Part shown: piece after piece, positions 8,433 to 13,868 of the stretch | Layout: each line of letters begins with the position of its first letter | How positions within the stretch are numbered: position 1 is the first letter of the stretch | Source: Firmicutes bacterium UBA3906 | GTDB lineage: Bacteria; Bacillota; Clostridia; Caldicoprobacterales; DTU083 | Length of the DNA stretch: 13,868 nucleotides | Assembly: GCA_002391555.1 (NCBI GenBank) | Contig: DGFG01000026.1 | Coordinates: forward strand, 1-13,868 | Direction of reading: 5' to 3' | Notes under the pieces: model-generated | Seen by the model: the letters and a program-made list of their open reading frames with translations, nothing else | Told to the model about the DNA's origin: nothing | Database searches by the model: none | Translations under genes and position numbers: made by a program

Positions 8433-9275
8433 GTGGTCGCCATAAAAAACAAAAAGAAAGTGACTATTATAATATGGATATCTATCATACTAGCCCTATT
8501 AATAGGAGTGCTATTGACTGGACCTCCAGCTAAAAAACATGAAAGCATCAGTGTTATAATGCGGGATGCAGTTATGCATGATACCAATACCATTAACCTG
8601 TTTGGTATAAAAGAGGTAAATCCAGGGCTTGCCTCTGCATTTGTTGTTACTGCTATCCTGTTAATTACTGCAGCCTTGATCCGAATTTTTGCAATACCAA
8701 AATTTAAGACAATACCAGGTAGGCTCCAGCTCCTAATCGAGCAGCTGGTTGGCTTTTTCGAAAACTTTGCCAAGAAAAACAGCCCCCACAGCTATGGCTT
8801 TTTGGGTGCTTATATTTTTGCAGCTGGGACTTATATCTTCTTTGGGACCCTCTTTGAGCTGATAGGATTTCAGGCGATTACTACAAAGGGTTACCCAATC
8901 TCCCTACCTGCTCCCTTGTCGGATATAAATGCCGCCATCGCTATGGGTACATTAACCTACCTAATTATTCTTGGAGGAGGACTTTTTTTAAATGGTTTCC
9001 GGGGTTTAGGAAGTGCCCTAAAGGATTTTTCCATGCCCTTATCTATGAGTTTTCGACTTTTTGGCTCCCTATTAAGTGGAGTATTAGTCACTGAACTGGT
9101 TTACCATTACTTGTCCTTAAGCTTTGGCTTGCCGGTCATTGTGGGCGTGATGTTTACCTTGATTCATGCATTAGTTCAAACCTATGTCTTGATAATGTTA
9201 GCATCATCTTCCTTCGGAGAAGTAAGCAAGCCCCATGAGAAAAAGAAAAAAGTAGGAAAGACCATAACAGTCTAG
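8433..9275 (+). CDS. atpB: F-type ATP synthase subunit a
   Basis: A 280-residue integral membrane protein, the stator half of the ion channel that works with the c-ring. About six hydrophobic segments are visible (near 10-29, 66-87, 120-145, 165-190, 205-235 and 238-262). The essential stator Arg is 208 in SFRLFGSLLSG, equivalent to E. coli Arg210, and the C-terminal helix keeps the conserved Gln in LVQTYVLIML. Other family blocks include PLSDINAAIAMG. Two positions near the Arg differ from the common RLFGNxxxGE pattern: Ser for Asn and Val for Glu, with a Glu four residues further on (221). Start GTG 8433 follows AGGAGG at 8420-8425. It is the first gene of the atp operon here; no atpI lies upstream, where many Firmicutes have it. 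The call is secure from the motif and gene order. Confidence 0.95.
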   Translation: MVAIKNKKKVTIIIWISIILALLIGVLLTGPPAKKHESISVIMRDAVMHDTNTINLFGIKEVNPGLASAFVVTAILLITAALIRIFAIPKFKTIPGRLQLLIEQLVGFFENFAKKNSPHSYGFLGAYIFAAGTYIFFGTLFELIGFQAITTKGYPISLPAPLSDINAAIAMGTLTYLIILGGGLFLNGFRGLGSALKDFSMPLSMSFRLFGSLLSGVLVTELVYHYLSLSFGLPVIVGVMFTLIHALVQTYVLIMLASSSFGEVSKPHEKKKKVGKTITV

Positions 9276-9285
9276 AAAAAGCACT

Positions 9286-9327
9286 ATAGACCAAATAACA
9301 TAGACCAAACAAGATAGACAAAAAAGA
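9286..9327 (+). repeat. Three tandem 14-bp repeats between atpB and atpE
   Basis: Units ATAGACCAAATAAC (9286-9299), ATAGACCAAACAAG (9300-9313) and the more diverged ATAGACAAAAAAGA (9314-9327) follow each other without gaps. They fill most of the spacer between atpB and atpE and run into the atpE ribosome binding site AAAGGAAG (9327-9334). The resulting unstructured A-rich mRNA could favour translation of the c subunit, which is needed in many copies. Confidence 0.75.
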
Positions 9328-9343
9328 AAGGAAGTTTATATAA

Positions 9344-9733
9344 ATGAAAAGAGCAAATTTATTAGGAAAAGTATTTATAGCTATTTTGACAATTGGCCTG
9401 CTTATGGCATCTATGACCATGTTTGTATTTGCAGAGTCCGCCCAAGACCAGCAGGCTACCCAAGAGCCGACTGAACAGGCAGGGGAGTCAGAGGGCAAGG
9501 GACAAGATTCAACAGCCGTCAAGGCAATAGCCGCTGCTGCAGCCATAGCCATTGCTTCAGCAACTGGTGCTCTTGCTATGGGCAAGGCCATTTCCAAGTC
9601 ATCTGAAAGTATTGCCCGCCAGCCAGAGGCAGGGGACAATATCCGGGGTGGCTTGATGCTAGGCCTTGTATTTATTGAGACCGCTGTTATCTTTACCCTA
9701 GTAGTCACGATTATGATTTTATTCGTTCTGTAG
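9344..9733 (+). CDS. atpE: F-type ATP synthase subunit c with signal peptide and linker
   Basis: A 129-residue proteolipid, against 70-90 for the usual c subunit. Residues 1-30 look like a Sec signal peptide: basic MKR, hydrophobic core, and a VFA-E site for signal peptidase cleavage after 30. Residues 31-57 are an acidic, Gln/Glu/Ser-rich linker. The c-subunit hairpin follows: helix 1 (about 58-85), polar loop ESIARQPEA (88-96) and helix 2 (about 100-129). The ion-binding carboxylate is Glu112 in FIETAVIF. Anchored on ARQPE, the Na+ ligands of Ilyobacter c are mostly not kept (Gln32 is Met79, Tyr70 is Phe117), though Ser66 is Thr113, so protons are the more likely coupling ion. The glycine-repeat positions of helix 1 read Ser, Thr, Ala, Ala, Gly. 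The ring drives the rotor in the membrane. A signal peptide fits topology, since c-subunit N-termini lie outside the cytoplasm. Confidence 0.93.
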   Translation: MKRANLLGKVFIAILTIGLLMASMTMFVFAESAQDQQATQEPTEQAGESEGKGQDSTAVKAIAAAAAIAIASATGALAMGKAISKSSESIARQPEAGDNIRGGLMLGLVFIETAVIFTLVVTIMILFVL

Positions 9734-9746
9734 GGGGCGATAATAG

Positions 9747-10226
9747 ATGAATTTGCCTTTAAATATAGATTTGCAGCAGATACTCCTTCACCTATTTAAC
9801 TTTACCATACTGGCCTTTGGCCTGTATTTGCTGCTTTATAATCCAGTTAAAAAATTTATGAGAGAAAGAGAAGACTATTACCTTGGTCTAGACCAGAATG
9901 CAGTGGAAAAGCTTGAAAGTGCAGAGGGAATGGAGGCCACTTACAAGGAAAAACTTGATAAGGCTGAGATAGAAATTGCACAGATGAAGGCCCAGGCAGT
10001 AAAAGAGGCCCAGGAGGCCGCAGACCTGGTAATTGAAAAAGCAAAAAAAGAGGCAGAGGACCTACTAAAGGATGCCCGAGATACAGCCATGCGGGAAAGG
10101 AAAAAAATCCTGGCCGACACCCAGGAAGAGATAGCCTCCTTGGCCTACACAGCAGCCAAAAGGATGGTGGCCCAATCTGCAACAGAGAGTTTAGATCAAT
10201 TTTTGCATGCTGTAAAACAGGAGTGA
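9747..10226 (+). CDS. atpF: F-type ATP synthase subunit b
   Basis: A 159-residue peripheral-stalk subunit of normal length. One N-terminal membrane helix (about residues 10-31, ILLHLFNFTILAFGLYLLLY) is followed by the conserved NPVKKFMREREDY boundary and a long, highly charged, Ala-rich helix (about 35-150) that dimerises as a coiled coil. The b dimer connects subunit a in the membrane to delta on top of F1. AGGGGG at 9732-9737, overlapping the atpE stop, is the ribosome binding site. Only four bases separate its stop from the next start. Its C-terminal end (AKRMVAQSATESLDQFL) looks like an ordinary b terminus, with no delta sequence attached, so the missing part of delta is not fused here. 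Confidence 0.95.
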   Translation: MNLPLNIDLQQILLHLFNFTILAFGLYLLLYNPVKKFMREREDYYLGLDQNAVEKLESAEGMEATYKEKLDKAEIEIAQMKAQAVKEAQEAADLVIEKAKKEAEDLLKDARDTAMRERKKILADTQEEIASLAYTAAKRMVAQSATESLDQFLHAVKQE

Positions 10227-10230
10227 GTGC

Positions 10231-12025
10231 ATGATAGATAGCAGACATAGCAAGGTGCAGGCTATACTATATAGCCCTGTACCTCCTACAAATGAGCAAA
10301 GAAAAAATTTAATTGAGTTTCTTAAAGATAAATACAAGAGGGTTGTAACCTTGTCCTGGAAGGAGGACAAGACCCTAAGAGAGGGCTTTCGCTTAGAGGT
10401 TGGTACAGTTAGCTACAGGGGTGAGACCCTAATTTGGAATTTGGACTCTGTCTATGACTGGTCCCTAGAGTCCCGTCTACTACAGCTAAGGGATGATATC
10501 TTAAAGCTAAAGCATGAGGATGACCAGCTAATACCCTTGGTAAAGGAAACCCTAAAGGACTGGACACCCAGAGCTCTTGAGCAGGAGTTTGGTACTGTCC
10601 TAAATGTTGGTGATGGGATTGCCAGGGTAGGTGGGCTGCCAAATGTTAGGTACCAGGAGATACTGATTTTTTCATCTGGTATCAGGGGAATGGTCCAGGA
10701 GATTAGGCGGGATGAGATTGGCTGTATCCTCTTTGATGATGGCCGCCATATAGCTGAGGGCAGCATAGTTAAAAGGACCGGCAGGGCGGCAGGTATACCT
10801 GTAGGTGACCAGTTCAAGGGAAGGGTTATAGATGCGCTAGGCAAACCAATTGATGGGCTAGGCCCTATTAAAGAGGATGGTTATCGGCCTATAGAGTCAC
10901 CAGCCCCAAGCGTAACCGACCGTGAACCAGTAAGAAAGCCTATGGAAACAGGTATCCTAGCCATAGATGCTCTATATCCTATTGGACATGGGCAGCGAGA
11001 GTTAATTATAGGCGACCGGCAGACAGGGAAAACCACAATTGCCTTAGATACCATACTAAATCAAAAGGGCAAGGATGTGGTCTGTATCTATGTTGCAATA
11101 GGACAAAAGGCCAGCTCAGTCGCACAAACGGTTGATATTCTTCGCCGCAATGGTGCTATGGATTATACCATAGTTGTAAATACATCTGCTAGTGACCCAG
11201 CTCCCCTCCAATATATAGCGCCCTATGCAGGCTGCGCCTTGGGGGAATATTTTATGTATCATGGGCAAAGGGTACTCATCGTCTATGATGACCTGACCAA
11301 GCACGCTACTGCCCATAGGTCCTTGAGCCTATTATTAGAGCGGTCTCCTGGCAGGGAAGCCTATCCAGGGGATGTATTTTACCTACATTCTCGCCTTTTA
11401 GAACGTTCAGGCCAGCTTTCTAAGGAAAAAGGAGGGGGCTCTATGACCGCCCTTCCTATTGTAGAAACCCAGGCAGGAGATGTATCTGCTTATATTCCTA
11501 CCAACATTATTTCCATCACAGACGGCCAAATCTATTTGGAAAGCGACCTGTTTTTCTCAGGCCAGCGGCCTGCTATAAATATTGGTTTGTCTGTTTCCCG
11601 TGTAGGCGGGGATGCCCAGTCCAAGGCCATGAAAAAGGCTGTAGGTAGCCTGAGGCTAGAGCTGGCCCAGTATAAAGAGATGGAAGTCTTTATGCAGTTT
11701 GCAAGTGAACTAGACGATAATACTAAAAAACAGCTGGCATTTGGCCAGGGACTTATGTACCTTTTAAGGCAAGCAAAGCACAAGCCACTAAGGCAGGCAG
11801 AGCAGGTTGTTCTTTTGGTAACCGCACTGAGCCGACTTATGCAGGATATACCCCTAAAAGAGATAGAGGACCTTAAAGAAGGATTACTTGCCTATTTTAG
11901 GGACAATGCCCCCCATATATATCAGGAAATAAATCAAAGTGGAGAGTTAAAAGAAGACCTAAAGGAGTCAATCTTATTAGTTAGCCAAGAATATCTTAGC
12001 AAGGCAAGGCAGGTACAGATAAGAG

Positions 12026-12033
<8 letters not shown>
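10231..12033 (+). CDS. atpA: ATP synthase subunit alpha with fused delta C-terminal domain
   Basis: A 600-residue protein, about 90 longer than normal alpha. Residues 8-91 resemble the delta-subunit C-terminal domain; a helix similar to the alpha N-terminus (about 97-111) links to a complete alpha body from GTVLNVGDG (121). Alpha carries the non-catalytic nucleotide sites of F1. Visible motifs: Walker A GDRQTGKT (261-268, at 169-176 in E. coli), IYVAIGQK, LIVYDDL, PGREAYPGDVFYLHSRLLER, ETQAGDVSAYIPTN and the arginine-finger block SVSRVGG. The offset of 92 residues from E. coli is constant, so the body is not rearranged. The ATG start has AGGAG (10219-10223) seven bases ahead, four bases after atpF, in the slot where atpH belongs. 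No separate atpH exists here. The frame is open throughout, with no stop or shift between the two parts. The alpha assignment is certain; the delta-domain identity rests on pattern recognition. Confidence 0.95.
10252..10503 (+). other. Delta-subunit (OSCP) C-terminal domain encoded at the atpA 5' end
   Basis: Residues about 8-91 of the fusion follow the delta C-terminal pattern. AILYSPVPPTNEQRKNLIEFL matches the family's V-SA-PLs-EQ--l---L opening. EDKTLREGFRLEVG (45-58) stands for VDPSLIGGFxxxIG. VYDWSLESRLLQLRDDI (74-90) stands for VIDGSVxxRLxxLxxxL. About 14 residues are inserted between the last two blocks. This domain normally binds the C-terminal ends of the b dimer. The delta N-terminal six-helix domain, which binds the alpha N-termini, has no counterpart in the window. 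Confidence 0.75.

Positions 12034-13868
<1,835 letters not shown>

Noticed and set aside
9560..9700. Sodium-coupled ATP synthase based on the Glu-Thr pair in subunit c
   Set aside because: The other Na+ ligands (Gln in helix 1, Tyr in helix 2) are Met and Phe here, so the evidence does not support a Na+ call.
9154..9708. 184-codon minus-strand open frame opposite atpE
   Set aside because: It is a mirror of the Ala-rich atpE codons and crosses the atpB-atpE spacer; no family resemblance.

Overview
The window looks like a draft contig end from an anaerobic, Gram-positive, Clostridia-like bacterium. The evidence is moderately AT-rich DNA, strong AGGAGG-type ribosome binding sites, ATG/GTG/TTG starts, a Firmicutes-style promoter and an F-type ATP synthase operon in the usual bacterial order. 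The genus cannot be named from sequence alone. The first 19 bases are a transposase sequencing adapter (Nextera mosaic end), so biological sequence starts at base 20.

Layout. 20-156: the last codons of peptide chain release factor 2 (prfB), cut by the contig edge. 244-741: a stand-alone CheW-like protein. 888-1898: a glyceraldehyde-3-phosphate dehydrogenase with its own promoter and a good terminator. 2067-4469: a membrane-bound sensor protein with Cache, HAMP, a degenerate GGDEF (GGDQF) and an intact EAL domain, probably a c-di-GMP phosphodiesterase, ending in a strong terminator. 4710-8006 on the minus strand: a large RND efflux permease with an extra helical insertion and no adaptor gene nearby. 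8007-8432: a regulatory region with a perfect-consensus promoter and two related palindromes 64 bp apart. 8433 to the end: the ATP synthase operon atpB-atpE-atpF-(delta C-terminal domain fused to atpA)-atpG-atpD, with atpD running off the window.

The most interesting part is the ATP synthase. There is no separate atpH. A roughly 90-residue segment that reads as the C-terminal (b-binding) domain of the delta subunit sits in frame at the N-terminus of the alpha subunit, and the delta N-terminal domain, which normally grips the alpha N-termini, is absent. If real, the peripheral stalk would be tied covalently to alpha. The c subunit is also unusual: it has a predicted cleavable signal peptide, an acidic/Gln-rich linker, and a first helix whose glycine-repeat positions are partly Ser/Thr/Ala. 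Subunit a keeps the essential Arg but has changes next to it.

Regulation. The palindromes at the atp promoter (the second is the 18-bp TTGTTGGCGCGCCAACAA) have the length and outer half-sites of a Rex-type redox operator. A weaker Rex-like match lies upstream of gap. This suggests, as inference only, that NADH/NAD+ state may coordinate glycolysis and ATP synthase expression.
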